Assembly (NCBI GenBank): GCA_910577205.1
Contig: CAJTMA010000001.1
Location: 272,565 to 325,017, forward strand
Source of the DNA: an uncultured Alphaproteobacteria bacterium
Lineage (GTDB): Bacteria; Pseudomonadota; Alphaproteobacteria; RF32; CAG-239
Reading direction: 5' to 3'
DNA length: 52,453 nucleotides
Both the position numbers and the translations under genes were made by a program. The notes beneath the pieces were generated by a model, which saw only the letters and a program-made list of their open reading frames with translations, searched no databases and was not told the origin of the DNA. Below are positions 1 to 7,764 of the stretch, piece after piece. Within the stretch, counting starts at the first letter, position 1. Every line of letters begins with the position of its first letter.

Positions 1-90
1 TCACCCTAAATTCTTATTATTAGTCTAATTCTTCGTGATTTTAACATAGCGATGTATACGTCATCATAAAATCATGGCGCAGTACCTCTC
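1..90. repeat. Tail of a palindromic repeat element
   Basis: The first 25 bases (AAATTCTTATTATTAG) match the right arm of the dispersed core-B palindromes seen elsewhere in the window (for example near 6208 and 22445). A second small imperfect palindrome follows: GATTTT at 37-42 and AAAATC at 68-73 around GTATAC at 54-59. No gene is visible in 1-313. The window probably starts inside a repeat cluster downstream of an unseen gene. Confidence 0.4.
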
Positions 91-165
91 CTTATCAAAG
101 TTTTAGCGTGCATAATTGACTACTAAACTTACTTTTACCAAGGTTTTAGATTTGTATGTTTTGGG

Positions 166-188
166 CCTCCCGGGTAATTCTCGGGAGG
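166..188 (+). terminator. Hairpin, possible terminator of an upstream gene
   Basis: CCTCCCG (166-172) and CGGGAGG (182-188) form a perfect 7-bp GC-rich stem with a 9-nt loop. It is followed by TTCATTGCATTTTAA, which is only weakly T-rich, so termination is plausible but not certain. Confidence 0.4.
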
Positions 189-233
189 TTCATTGCATTT
201 TAATGACAAATTTAATGCCGGTACTTTATTTGT

Positions 234-262
234 TTGACATAAAATGTATTTTTGTCTATAGT
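234..262 (+). promoter_or_regulatory. Sigma-70-type promoter for the 314 gene
   Basis: TTGACA (234-239) and TATAGT (257-262) are separated by 17 bp, a near-consensus housekeeping promoter. Transcription would start near 269, about 45 bases before the start codon at 314. The same TTGACR-17-TATAGT arrangement recurs at 52376-52404. Confidence 0.75.
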
Positions 263-313
263 GGTTTTTAAGAGAGAATTATCAATTAATTATTAATTTA
301 AAATTTAAAAAGT

Positions 314-655
314 ATGGAAATGACTAAATTATGGGAGGTTGTTTATGCGCTCCTTGCCTGTGCTGTTTTTTACCTATTAGGGTGGGCTTTTTCTCGGTAT
401 TTGACTCGTCGGGGTATTCGTTTGGATCAACCGCGCAAATTTCCGCATGAAGAAGAAAAAGTGGTGGTTTGTTTGGACTTCTATTCGGAAAAGGATGGCT
501 GGCACGTAACCTTTAACAAAGGTTTCGGGGTGTGTTATGGCATTATTGCTAATTATTACAACCGAAAAGCAAAAGTGGGAACGGAATTTGAAGCGGTGAT
601 TCTGTCCACGCCTGAAGAGCCTGCCAATGAAGGGTTCTACTTTTTAGCAATTTAA
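314..655 (+). CDS. Small membrane-anchored protein of unknown function
   Basis: Protein of 113 residues that I do not recognise. Residues about 8-27 form one hydrophobic segment followed by Arg/Arg-Arg, which suggests a single N-terminal membrane anchor with the rest in the cytoplasm (positive-inside inference). The soluble part is rich in Tyr, Phe and Gly and contains no known catalytic motif. The start is uncertain: ATG at 314 and ATG at 320 are both possible, and neither has a clear Shine-Dalgarno sequence. The gene is a single-gene unit with a strong promoter upstream (234-262) and a clean terminator downstream (663-689), so it is probably a real expressed gene. Confidence 0.65.
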   Translation: MEMTKLWEVVYALLACAVFYLLGWAFSRYLTRRGIRLDQPRKFPHEEEKVVVCLDFYSEKDGWHVTFNKGFGVCYGIIANYYNRKAKVGTEFEAVILSTPEEPANEGFYFLAI

Positions 656-662
656 ATCTCAA

Positions 663-689
663 GGGGAAGCTTCGGCTTCCTCTTTTTTT
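663..689 (+). terminator. Rho-independent terminator
   Basis: GGGGAAGC (663-670), TTCG tetraloop, GCTTCCTC (675-682), then a run of T. It closes the single-gene unit at 314-655. Confidence 0.85.
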
Positions 690-799
690 GTGTTAAAAAT
701 ACTTGAAATATCAGAAATAAAGTTGTAAAAGTCTTTTTACTTATGCAACACCCCTGGAGGTGCATAAGCGTTTAATAATTTATTTTAAGGAATAAAAAG

Positions 800-1090
800 A
801 TGGCAGATATTACTTTTGACGCAAAATTGCGTGAAAAAGCAGGTAAGGGGGCAGCTCGTGCATGTCGTCGTGAAGGTCGCGTTCCTGCGGTTGTTTATGG
901 CGGTAACAAAGAAGCCCTGATGATTAGCTTGGATCCGGTTCAATTGGAAAAAGCTTTGGATATGGTTGGCTTCTATGATGCTGACATTGAAATCAATGTA
1001 GACGGTAAAAAACACAAAGTTGTTTGTCAGGATGTACAATTCCATCCGGTTAGTGATAAGCCGTTGCACGTCGACTTCCTCAGAAAATAA
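800..1090 (+). CDS. rplY: 50S ribosomal protein L25, short form
   Basis: Ribosomal protein L25, which binds 5S rRNA in the large subunit. The 96 residues correspond to the N-terminal L25 domain only, with the family pattern GKGAAR..RREGRVPAVVYGG near residues 15-36 and a conserved HPVSDKPLHVDF ending. Most alphaproteobacterial L25 proteins are CTC type of about 200 residues with an extra C-terminal TL5 domain, so this one is short, like the E. coli form. SD AAGGA lies about 11 bases before the ATG. It sits upstream of pth, a common bacterial order (rplY-pth-ychF). A palindromic element begins directly after its stop codon. Confidence 0.9.
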   Translation: MADITFDAKLREKAGKGAARACRREGRVPAVVYGGNKEALMISLDPVQLEKALDMVGFYDADIEINVDGKKHKVVCQDVQFHPVSDKPLHVDFLRK

Positions 1091-1190
1091 AATTGCAAAA
1101 GGCTTTTCATGCTCGTTATTTTCTCGCTCATGTATCTAGGTGTACATGTCGCTCAAAAATGACTTCGCAGCAAAAGCCTTTATCAATTTT
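1091..1190. repeat. Palindromic element, core A (copy A1)
   Basis: Nested palindrome. The outer arms are AAAGGCTTTT (1098-1107) and AAAAGCCTTT (1172-1181), extended by AATTG/CAATT. The inner core is CATGTA (1129-1134) and TACATG (1143-1148). It starts on the base after the rplY stop codon. The inner sequence is closely related to 5360-5412, while the outer arms differ between copies. The outer arms followed by T-rich sequence look like a terminator stem with an insert in its loop. Confidence 0.75.
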
Positions 1191-1208
1191 ATTATTAAGA
1201 TAAAAAAT

Positions 1209-1252
1209 AGGCCTGTCATGTTTGTTATTTTGCCGCACAGGCCTTTTCTTTT
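1209..1252 (+). terminator. Rho-independent terminator between rplY and pth
   Basis: AGGCCTGT and ACAGGCCT form an 8-bp stem with a loop of about 20 bases, followed by TTTTCTTTTTC. It ends the rplY transcript, so pth is probably transcribed separately or by read-through. Confidence 0.75.
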
Positions 1253-1316
1253 TCTTGGATGAGAGTTTTATCTCTAAAACTATTTTCTTCAATTTAAATA
1301 ACAGAGTGAAATAAAA

Positions 1317-1904
1317 ATGTTTCTTATCGTTGGTTTAGGGAATCCCGGTGCGGAATATGCCAAGACCCGTCATAACGTTGGTTTTATGGCGGTGGATGTT
1401 ATTCATGATGAATATGGTTTTGGGGCATATAAGTCTAAGTTTGACGGGTTAATCAGTGAGGGAAATATTGCGGGGGAAAAAGTGTATTTGCTTAAACCCC
1501 AGACGTTTATGAATCTTTCCGGTAATTCTGTTGTGAAAGCTGCAAATTTTTATAAAATTCTTCCGCAAAATATCATAGTTATTCATGATGATATGGATTT
1601 AAAGATTAATCAGATTAAAGCCAAAATCGGTGGTGGTGCCGGTGGGCATAATGGTTTGAAAAGTATAGATGCGGCCATCACGCCAAATTATAATCGCGTA
1701 CGTTTGGGAATCGGTCACCCGGATAATCATCTGCCGCATGAGGCCGTGATTAACCACGTATTGACCGGGTTTTCCAAAGCGGATATGACGGTGTTGGAGC
1801 ATAATATTTCTTTGGTGACCGATCAAATCGGCATTTTGATTAAAGAGGGTGTTGCCTCTTTTTCCAATAAAATTGGAAATTTAAACAAACCATCCGCTAA
1901 ATAA
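1317..1904 (+). CDS. pth: Peptidyl-tRNA hydrolase
   Basis: Cytoplasmic hydrolase that releases tRNA from peptidyl-tRNA dropped by ribosomes. The 195 residues match the family length. Visible motifs are GLGNPG at 6-11 with Asn9, RHNVGF at 18-23 with the catalytic His19, PQTFMNLSG at 61-69 with Asn66, HDDMDL with Asp94, and GGGAGGHNGLKS with Asn112; these are the known substrate-binding and catalytic positions. The start ATG has only a weak A-rich SD. In most relatives ychF follows directly; here two glycosyltransferase genes intervene. Confidence 0.97.
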   Translation: MFLIVGLGNPGAEYAKTRHNVGFMAVDVIHDEYGFGAYKSKFDGLISEGNIAGEKVYLLKPQTFMNLSGNSVVKAANFYKILPQNIIVIHDDMDLKINQIKAKIGGGAGGHNGLKSIDAAITPNYNRVRLGIGHPDNHLPHEAVINHVLTGFSKADMTVLEHNISLVTDQIGILIKEGVASFSNKIGNLNKPSAK

Positions 1905-1908
1905 TTGA

Positions 1909-1967
1909 CTTTCTCCTTTTCGACTTATAGGCTTGATGTGTTCATTAACCATTAGCGAAAGGAGAAA
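1909..1967 (+). promoter_or_regulatory. Hairpin that can mask the ribosome binding site of the first glycosyltransferase
   Basis: The stretch TTTCTCCTTT near 1910-1919 is the reverse complement of AAAGGAGAAA at 1958-1967, which is the Shine-Dalgarno region of the GTG start at 1970. A 10-bp stem (extended by CG/CG with a bulge) would fully pair the SD, with a loop of about 35 bases. Translation control is an inference. Confidence 0.5.
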
Positions 1968-1969
1968 AA

Positions 1970-2959
1970 GTGAACATTCACCCTAAAGTGACGGTGATTA
2001 TTCCTGTTTACAATGTGGCTGCTTATTTGCCGCAGTGTTTGGACAGTGTAATTGCCCAGACATTGGATGGTATTGAAATCATCTGTGTCAATGACGGTTC
2101 AAAAGATGAATCTTTGGCCCTTTTGAACGAATATGCCGCTCGAGATAATCGGATTAAAATCATAGATAAAGTGAATGCCGGTGTTTCTGCTGCTCGGAAT
2201 GACGGTATTGCTGCAGCTGCCGGAAAATATATTGCTTTTCTTGACGGTGATGATTTTCTGGAAGCAGATTGTTTGGAAAAAGTATATGCCACTGCCGTAA
2301 GCGGAAACTTTGATACGGTTGTTTTTAAGCATAATTTGCTAGAAGGGAATAAAAAACGTGTTTGGGACAGCCCGGAATTTGGCAGTCTTGAAGAAGATAA
2401 GCTGCTTTATGCCTTTGCTGCCGTGATTTGGAATAAATTGTATCGGACGGCTTTTCTCAAAGAAAATCGCATAGCGTTTCCTTTGGGTATCAAAATAGCA
2501 GAGGATACGATTTTCAGCCTGGTATGTTTTTTCCATCATCCGTCTTGTGGTTTTTGCGACGGGCATTTTTATAATTACCGCCTTAACCGCGATAATTCCG
2601 CAACGGCAGATAGACGCTGCATCTATGGGGAAACAGCCGCTTATCAGTGTTTGGAGCAGATGGATGTTTTTCAAAAACAGCCGCTGGGCATTCAGCTGAA
2701 AATCGCTGAGAAGTTTCTTAGCGGAATTGAAGGGCATATTAATCGCTTTTTTTTGCATGAGTCTAAAGAATTTATGGCTGTCAGAAAGGATTTTATCAAA
2801 CATCTGCGGAGCAAATACGGTGCAAAAGCTGTTCGAAAGCTGTCACATTTGAAGCAGCCAAATCTGTTGCAAAGGATTTTCAGCATTAAAAATTCGCCGG
2901 ATAAAAAGTATAAAATAATTATGTTGTTGGGCATTAGGCTTAAGATAAAGAGAGCTTAA
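1970..2959 (+). CDS. Family 2 glycosyltransferase
   Basis: GT-A fold glycosyltransferase that probably transfers a sugar from a nucleotide-sugar donor during surface polysaccharide or LPS assembly. The 329 residues show the N-terminal VTVIIPVYNV strand (7-16), VNDGSKD (40-46), VSAARNDG (72-79) and the metal-binding FLDGDDF region (Asp92, Asp94). The C-terminus (LLGIRLKIK) resembles the tail of many LPS/capsule transferases. The start is GTG at 1970, supported by a strong GGAG SD at 1961-1964. The acceptor and sugar cannot be told from sequence. It is paired with a second GT2 gene downstream, and the two interrupt the rplY-pth-ychF order, which suggests acquisition. Confidence 0.88.
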   Translation: MNIHPKVTVIIPVYNVAAYLPQCLDSVIAQTLDGIEIICVNDGSKDESLALLNEYAARDNRIKIIDKVNAGVSAARNDGIAAAAGKYIAFLDGDDFLEADCLEKVYATAVSGNFDTVVFKHNLLEGNKKRVWDSPEFGSLEEDKLLYAFAAVIWNKLYRTAFLKENRIAFPLGIKIAEDTIFSLVCFFHHPSCGFCDGHFYNYRLNRDNSATADRRCIYGETAAYQCLEQMDVFQKQPLGIQLKIAEKFLSGIEGHINRFFLHESKEFMAVRKDFIKHLRSKYGAKAVRKLSHLKQPNLLQRIFSIKNSPDKKYKIIMLLGIRLKIKRA

Positions 2960-3074
2960 TTCTGTTTGTTTTTTTTCTTTTCGGACAAAATATAAGATTG
3001 CCCGAATAAATTGTTTTAATTTAAATTAATTCAGCTATTATTTCTCTGTCAGGTTTCATGCTGAGGAGAAAATA

Positions 3075-4145
3075 ATGCCCACCCCGCTCGTTTCTGTTGT
3101 TATTCCTATTTATAAAGTTGAAGAATTTTTGCCCGATTGTTTAGAATCGGTAATTAATCAAAGTTATCAAAATTTAGAGATTGTCTGTGTCAATGACGGG
3201 TCGCCTGATCGCTGCGGTGAAATTTTAGATAAATACGTAGCGCAGGATAATCGCATAAAGGTTATTAATCAGCCGAACGGAGGATTGTCTGCTGCGAGAA
3301 ATCATGGGTTACGCGAGGCAAGCGGCGAATATGTGCTGTTTATAGACTCTGATGACTGGATTAGCACAGATTGCGTAGAAAAACTGCTGTCCGCTATTGA
3401 AAAAAGCCATGCGGATGTGGCGGGCGTTCATGATATTTTATCTTATTATTCGCCGCAGAAAATTGTTAAAGACCGCATTTTATCGGGGCACAGCGAGGGG
3501 GCTTTTCAAATAACGCCGCAGCTTATGCGCCAAATGTGGGTTGTGGCTTGGGGAAAGCTTTATCGGCGGCAGCAGCTGTCAGATTTTAAGATGGCTTTTC
3601 CCGAAGGTTATATTTATGAAGATGAATATTTTCATCATGTGTTGCTGCCTAATTTGCATAAAATTGTAATTGCCGATGGCGGGGCTTATTATTATCGCCA
3701 GCGGGAAAACTCTATTATGAATCAGAAGAAGCTGCGCAGCGGCAAGGATAATTTGGAAATTTTTGAGCGGATATTCAAGCATTACCGTGATAAAGGTTTA
3801 ATCGGGCGGTTTGATTTGCCGGTGCGGATTTTATCCAGCGGTTTTGTGAATAATGAAAATCCTGAAGCCTATTTTTCTAAAGTTAAAGAGCTTATTTGCC
3901 GTTTGGAGCTGACAGAAGAAATGCTGGGCAAGCATGAGCTTATGCGCGGGCTGTTTAACAGTCGGGATTTTCGGCAGTATTGCCGTTGCGAATCTTGTTA
4001 TCGTGCCAAGCAGTGGTTTAAGAAGTTTCGCAAACGTTTGTTCCGCTTAAAAGTCGGGCGCAAAACCCATATTGAACTGTTAGGGCTGGTTTTGTTGCAC
4101 AGAGCCAAAGGCGAACAAACTGTGTTCTTGGGGTTTAAGCTGTAA
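3075..4145 (+). CDS. Family 2 glycosyltransferase
   Basis: Second GT-A glycosyltransferase, 356 residues, clearly related to its upstream neighbour at the N-terminus: VSVVIPIYKVEEFLP, VNDGSPDRCG, GGLSAARNHG and the DSDDW metal-binding motif near residues 92-96. It has a longer and more basic C-terminal part (residues about 290-356, rich in Arg and Lys), typical of peripheral membrane attachment in polysaccharide synthesis (inference). The start ATG follows GAGGAG with good spacing. It lies 115 bases after the first GT gene and may have its own promoter in the AT-rich gap. The substrate is unknown. Confidence 0.87.
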   Translation: MPTPLVSVVIPIYKVEEFLPDCLESVINQSYQNLEIVCVNDGSPDRCGEILDKYVAQDNRIKVINQPNGGLSAARNHGLREASGEYVLFIDSDDWISTDCVEKLLSAIEKSHADVAGVHDILSYYSPQKIVKDRILSGHSEGAFQITPQLMRQMWVVAWGKLYRRQQLSDFKMAFPEGYIYEDEYFHHVLLPNLHKIVIADGGAYYYRQRENSIMNQKKLRSGKDNLEIFERIFKHYRDKGLIGRFDLPVRILSSGFVNNENPEAYFSKVKELICRLELTEEMLGKHELMRGLFNSRDFRQYCRCESCYRAKQWFKKFRKRLFRLKVGRKTHIELLGLVLLHRAKGEQTVFLGFKL

Positions 4146-4182
4146 AAACAGGCTTGAAATATCAGCATATCTCCTTTATAAG

Positions 4183-4217
4183 ACTCCTTAATTTATGTAT
4201 AAAATTGAGGAGTTTTT
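4183..4217 (+). promoter_or_regulatory. Stem-loop covering the ychF ribosome binding site, or terminator
   Basis: ACTCCTTAATTT (4183-4194) pairs with AAATTGAGGAGT (4202-4213) with one G-T wobble, then TTTTT follows. The right arm contains the SD GAGGAG of ychF (ATG at 4221). It could terminate the glycosyltransferase transcript, mask the ychF SD, or do both. It is the second SD-containing stem in this gene group (see 1909-1967). Confidence 0.5.
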
Positions 4218-4220
4218 AAT

Positions 4221-5330
4221 ATGGGGTTTAATTGCGGAATCGTTGGTTTGCCGAATGTGGGAAAATCAACTTTGTTTAATGCGCTGACACAGACAATTGC
4301 GGCACAGGCTGCCAATTTTCCGTTTTGTACAATTGAACCGAATACCGGTCGTGTGGCTGTGCCGGATGTCCGTTTGGACAAGCTGGCCGAAATTGTTAAG
4401 CCGCGGATGGTGACACCGACGCAGTTGGAATTTGTGGATATTGCCGGTTTGGTGAAAGGCGCTTCCAAAGGGGAAGGGTTGGGCAACCAGTTCTTGGCGA
4501 ATATTCGCGAGGTGGATGCGGTTATCCATGTTTTGCGTTGTTTTGAAAATGACAATATTACCCATGTCGAAGGTTCTGTTGACCCTATTCGCGACGCAGA
4601 AATCGTCGAAACCGAATTGATGATTGCCGACTTGGAATCTCTTGAGAAACGTTATGACCAAGTGCAGAAAAAAGCTAAAACCGGCGATAAGGAATCGGTT
4701 TTGCGAGAAGCCGTCATGCGTCCGGTGATAGAAGCTCTGAAAGCTGGAAAGCCGGCTCGGACAGCTGCTCCCGCGCCTACTGAAAAAGATGCCTGCAAAG
4801 AATATAAAATGTTGCAGCTGTTGACTTCCAAGCCGGTGTTGTATGTGTGCAATGTGGATGAAGAGTCCGCGGCTTCCGGTAATAAATTTTCAGAGATGGT
4901 TTTCAAAAAAGCAGAAGCTGAAGGCGCCAGCGCTGTGATTATTTCTGCGGAAATCGAATCGGAAGTAGCACAGTTAGAATCAGACGAAGAGAAAAAAGAA
5001 TTTCTGGAATCCTTGGGACTTGAAGAAACCGGATTGGCCAAAATCATTCGTGCCGGTTATGCCTTGCTCGGATTAGAAACATACTTTACCGCCGGACCGA
5101 AAGAGGTTCGTGCCTGGACGTTTTTGAAAGGGTCAAAAGCGCCGGTTTGTGCCGGAATTATTCACTCTGATTTTGAACGCGGTTTCATCCGTGCCGAAAC
5201 CATTTCCTATGAAGACTTTGTCAAATATGGTTCTGAACAAGCCTGCAAAGATGCCGGAAAAATGCGTTCCGAAGGTAAAGAATATGTGGTGAAGGATGGG
5301 GATATGATGAATTTCCTCTTCAACGTTTGA
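4221..5330 (+). CDS. ychF: Ribosome-binding ATPase YchF (Obg family)
   Basis: Universally conserved Obg-family NTPase that associates with ribosomes. The 369 residues are near the usual 363. Motifs: P-loop GLPNVGKST at 9-17, switch II DIAGLVKGA from residue 73, and the G4 position NVDE (NxxE) instead of NKxD, the change known to give YchF/OLA1 ATP rather than GTP preference. The middle coiled-coil arm and C-terminal TGS domain (ending FLFNV) are present. The last codons before TGA overlap the left arm of a palindromic element. Confidence 0.97.
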   Translation: MGFNCGIVGLPNVGKSTLFNALTQTIAAQAANFPFCTIEPNTGRVAVPDVRLDKLAEIVKPRMVTPTQLEFVDIAGLVKGASKGEGLGNQFLANIREVDAVIHVLRCFENDNITHVEGSVDPIRDAEIVETELMIADLESLEKRYDQVQKKAKTGDKESVLREAVMRPVIEALKAGKPARTAAPAPTEKDACKEYKMLQLLTSKPVLYVCNVDEESAASGNKFSEMVFKKAEAEGASAVIISAEIESEVAQLESDEEKKEFLESLGLEETGLAKIIRAGYALLGLETYFTAGPKEVRAWTFLKGSKAPVCAGIIHSDFERGFIRAETISYEDFVKYGSEQACKDAGKMRSEGKEYVVKDGDMMNFLFNV

Positions 5331-5437
5331 TCTTGCTAAAGGCTTGTCATACTTGTAATTTTTTTCACTTGTGTATCTAGGTGTACACGTCGTTCAAAAG
5401 TTACTTCGCAGCACAAGCCTTTATCGAAATCAACGTT
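5322..5437. repeat. Palindromic element, core A (copy A2)
   Basis: Long imperfect palindrome. The left arm AACGTTTGAT..AAAGGCTTGT (5322-5347) is matched by the right arm ACAAGCCTTT..ATCAACGTT (5413-5437), around the core GTGTA/TACAC near 5371-5389. Its inner part is nearly the same as copy A1, but the arms are different. The left arm contains the last two codons and the stop of ychF. Confidence 0.8.
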
Positions 5438-5439
5438 TA

Positions 5440-5530
5440 AAAGGCTGCTCAGGGGATGAATAATAAGATTTTATTGGTCTTCGACGCCTGCTACTTGACT
5501 CATTAAATAACCATTTATTTAATTTTTACT
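5440..5530. repeat. Repeat fragment and small hairpin before trmL
   Basis: GATTTTATTGGTCTTC at 5467-5482 is identical to 13890-13905 inside truA, so this is a fragment of a core-B element. It is followed by a small AT-rich hairpin, TTAAATAA and TTATTTAA (about 5502-5523). Confidence 0.55.
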
Positions 5531-5563
5531 TGTTTTTTACATAACCTCTTGGGGGAGAGAAAA

Positions 5564-6040
5564 ATGCGATTGGCTTTATTTCAACCGGATATTCCGCAAA
5601 ATACCGGCACTTTATTGCGGCTGGGAGCGTGTTTGGACGTTGAGGTTGATATCATAGAGCCATGCGGCTACATTTTCTCTGAGAAGACCTTAAAACGGGC
5701 AGGGATGGATTATCTCGATTTAGTTAAATATCGCCGCCATCATTCTTGGGAGCATTTTCTCCAATACCGTGCCGAACATCCCGAAGAATACGGGCGAATC
5801 GTTTTGTTAACGACAAAAGCCTCCGAGCCCTATTATGATTTTAAATTTCAACCCAATGATATAATCCTTATGGGGCGCGAATCGGCCGGAGTTCCTGAAG
5901 AAGTTCATCAAACTGCGGATGCCCGGCTTCTCATTCCGATGAACCACAATGCCCGCTCAATTAATGTGGCGGTGTCGGCGGTGATGGTGGTGGGGGAATG
6001 CCTCCGCCAAACAGGTTCTTTTCCTTCTATGGGCAACTAA
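5564..6040 (+). CDS. trmL: tRNA (cytidine/uridine-2'-O-)-methyltransferase TrmL
   Basis: SPOUT-class methyltransferase that 2'-O-methylates the wobble base (position 34) of certain leucine tRNAs using SAM. The family signature is clear: the N-terminal FQPDIPQNTGTLLRL, and the C-terminal trefoil-knot motifs GRESAGVPEEV and IPMNHNARSINVAVS. I choose ATG 5564 (158 residues, E. coli length 157) because it has a strong GGGGGAGA SD and starts directly at the conserved MRLALF; a TTG at 5549 is in frame but unsupported. The last codons and stop lie in the left arm of a repeat element (from 6027). Confidence 0.93.
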   Translation: MRLALFQPDIPQNTGTLLRLGACLDVEVDIIEPCGYIFSEKTLKRAGMDYLDLVKYRRHHSWEHFLQYRAEHPEEYGRIVLLTTKASEPYYDFKFQPNDIILMGRESAGVPEEVHQTADARLLIPMNHNARSINVAVSAVMVVGECLRQTGSFPSMGN

Positions 6041-6299
6041 TACAGAATTTTCAGAACAAAAAATGCTCAAGTACTACTGTCAATTCCAACTAAAGTTGCT
6101 GTTTCGCGTTGTTATCACTAGCTCACAGCAACAAGTTTCATTGCTTTTCGGCGCAAAATAGTTCACCGGACTATTTTGCTACCACAGGACTGCGCTTTTT
6201 TGTCTTTAATTCTTATTATTTGCCTCATATAAGAAAAAGAACTTTATTTGTTTTTCTCCACTCTTAAATCTTATTACTTCCCTCATATATGAAAATCCG
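6027..6299. repeat. Long direct repeat, copy 1 (contains core-B-like palindrome)
   Basis: About 273 bases that recur at 6361-6633 with only a few mismatches (offset 334). The unit has palindromic outer arms (TATGGGCAA..TAATA..AGAATT near 6028-6050 and AATTCTTATTATTTGCC near 6202-6218) and an inner perfect stem GCAAAATAGT/ACTATTTTGC around 6150-6180. It begins inside the last codons of trmL. No credible protein is encoded. Confidence 0.85.
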
Positions 6300-6360
6300 C
6301 GGGTACTTCCGCCTTTATTTCTTACTTTTCTTCACATATAAGGGAACATCTGATTTCCCG

Positions 6361-6633
6361 CTATGGGTAACTAATACAGAATTTTCAGAACAAAAAATGC
6401 TCACGTACTACTGTCAATTCCAACTAAAGTTGCTGTTTCGCGTTGTTATCACTAGCTCACAGCAACAAGTTTCATTGCTTTTCGGCGCAAAATAGTTCAC
6501 CGGACTATTTTGCTACCACAGGACTGCGCTTTTTTGTCTTTAATTCTTATTATTTGCCTCATATAAGAAAAAGAACTTTATTTGTTTTTCTCCACTCTTA
6601 AATCTTATTACTTCCCACATATATGAAAATCCG
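6361..6633. repeat. Long direct repeat, copy 2
   Basis: Second copy of the 6027-6299 unit, separated from it by about 60 bases that are also arm-like (Tyr/Phe-rich frames there are translation artefacts). The spacer 6041-6791 between trmL and thyA is almost entirely this duplication; beyond 6640 no recognisable structure is seen until thyA. Confidence 0.85.
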
Positions 6634-6791
6634 TGGATGTTTTTATTTCTTTTATTCTCTGCATATTGGGGATGGGGGCTTCTCCTTTCCGGGGAGGTAT
6701 TGATTATGGTTGATTCTTTGTTCAGATATGCTATGACGAAATAAAATAGAGTTATTTTGTTTTTATTATCAACTTTTAAAATCAAATTTTT

Positions 6792-7577
6792 ATGAAACAG
6801 TATTTAGATTTGTTATCTGATATCATGGCGCATGGTATTGATAAAAATGATCGTACAGGCACAGGGACTCGTTCGGTTTTTGGTCGGCAGTTACGTTTTG
6901 ATTTAACGAAAGGTTTTCCCTTGCTGACCACTAAAAAGCTCTATACCCGGGCCATTATTCACGAGTTGTTATGGTTCATCAAGGGGGATACCAATATTAA
7001 GTATCTTCATGATAACAAAGTCACCATTTGGGATGAATGGGCTGATGAAAACGGCAATCTCGGGCCGGTTTATGGTGCGCAGTGGCGAAACTGGAACAGC
7101 GAGGGTATTGACCAGCTGGCAGAATTGGTCAGTCAGCTTAAGCAGAATCCTGACAGCCGCCGGATGATTGTTACCGCATGGAATCCTTCTCAGCTTGGGC
7201 AAATGCAGTTGCCGCCCTGCCATATGATGTATCAATGTTATGTGGCTGAAGGAAAGTTATCTCTGATGTTATATCAGCGTAGTTGTGATTCTTTTCTCGG
7301 CGTGCCGTTTAATATTGCCTCTTATGCGTTGTTGACGATGATGTTGGCGCAGGTTTGCGGGTTGGAAGCTTATGAGTTCATTCATACTTTCGGCGATACG
7401 CATATCTATTCCAACCATTTTGAACAAGTTAAGGAACAATTGTCCCGGACACCGCGGACTTTGCCGAAAATGACGCTCAATCCTGATGTGAAAAATCTGG
7501 AAGACTTTGTATATAAAGATTTTCATTTGGAGGGATATGATCCATGGCCGGCTATTAAAGCGCCCGTTGCGGTTTGA
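6792..7577 (+). CDS. thyA: Thymidylate synthase
   Basis: Converts dUMP to dTMP with methylene-tetrahydrofolate as methyl donor and reductant. The 261 residues match the short bacterial form (E. coli 264). Motifs: DRTGTGTRSVFG with Arg21, WRNW near 98-101, catalytic Cys143 in QLPPCHMMYQCY, YQRSCDSFLGVPFNIASY and HIYSNH. All key residues are present. There is no clear SD before the ATG, only an AT-rich leader. The gene stands alone with a terminator at 7605-7640; no dihydrofolate reductase gene follows within this window. Confidence 0.97.
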   Translation: MKQYLDLLSDIMAHGIDKNDRTGTGTRSVFGRQLRFDLTKGFPLLTTKKLYTRAIIHELLWFIKGDTNIKYLHDNKVTIWDEWADENGNLGPVYGAQWRNWNSEGIDQLAELVSQLKQNPDSRRMIVTAWNPSQLGQMQLPPCHMMYQCYVAEGKLSLMLYQRSCDSFLGVPFNIASYALLTMMLAQVCGLEAYEFIHTFGDTHIYSNHFEQVKEQLSRTPRTLPKMTLNPDVKNLEDFVYKDFHLEGYDPWPAIKAPVAV

Positions 7578-7604
7578 TTTTGCAGCCGCTTTTTTAGGAG
7601 AAAC

Positions 7605-7640
7605 AAAAGCCTTTCGAAGTTATTTCGGGGGCTTTTTCTT
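7605..7640 (+). terminator. Rho-independent terminator after thyA
   Basis: AAAAGCC (7605-7611) and GGCTTTT (7630-7636) form the stem, with an inner TTCGAA/TTTCGG extension, followed by T-rich sequence. Confidence 0.8.
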
Positions 7641-7643
7641 TAA

Positions 7644-7698
7644 TTGACAAAATTTTTTTATTTTTAGACTAGTAATGACCTTAAAAATGTGGTATAGT
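7644..7698 (+). promoter_or_regulatory. Promoter region of carD
   Basis: A consensus -35 TTGACA lies at 7644-7649 with a possible -10 TAGACT at 7665-7670. A separate strong -10 TATAGT lies at 7693-7698 without an obvious -35. Two start sites are possible. The leader to the carD ATG would be 60-90 bases. Confidence 0.5.
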
Positions 7699-7764
7699 CC
7701 GTCCCGTAATGAGAAAACAGCTTCTCATCTTTCTTCAGTTTCAGATTTAATACAGGACAGATAA

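Noticed and set aside
6289..6495. Short open frame between trmL and thyA
   Set aside because: It lies across the duplicated repeat DNA, has no ribosome binding site, and its translation is explained by the repeat.
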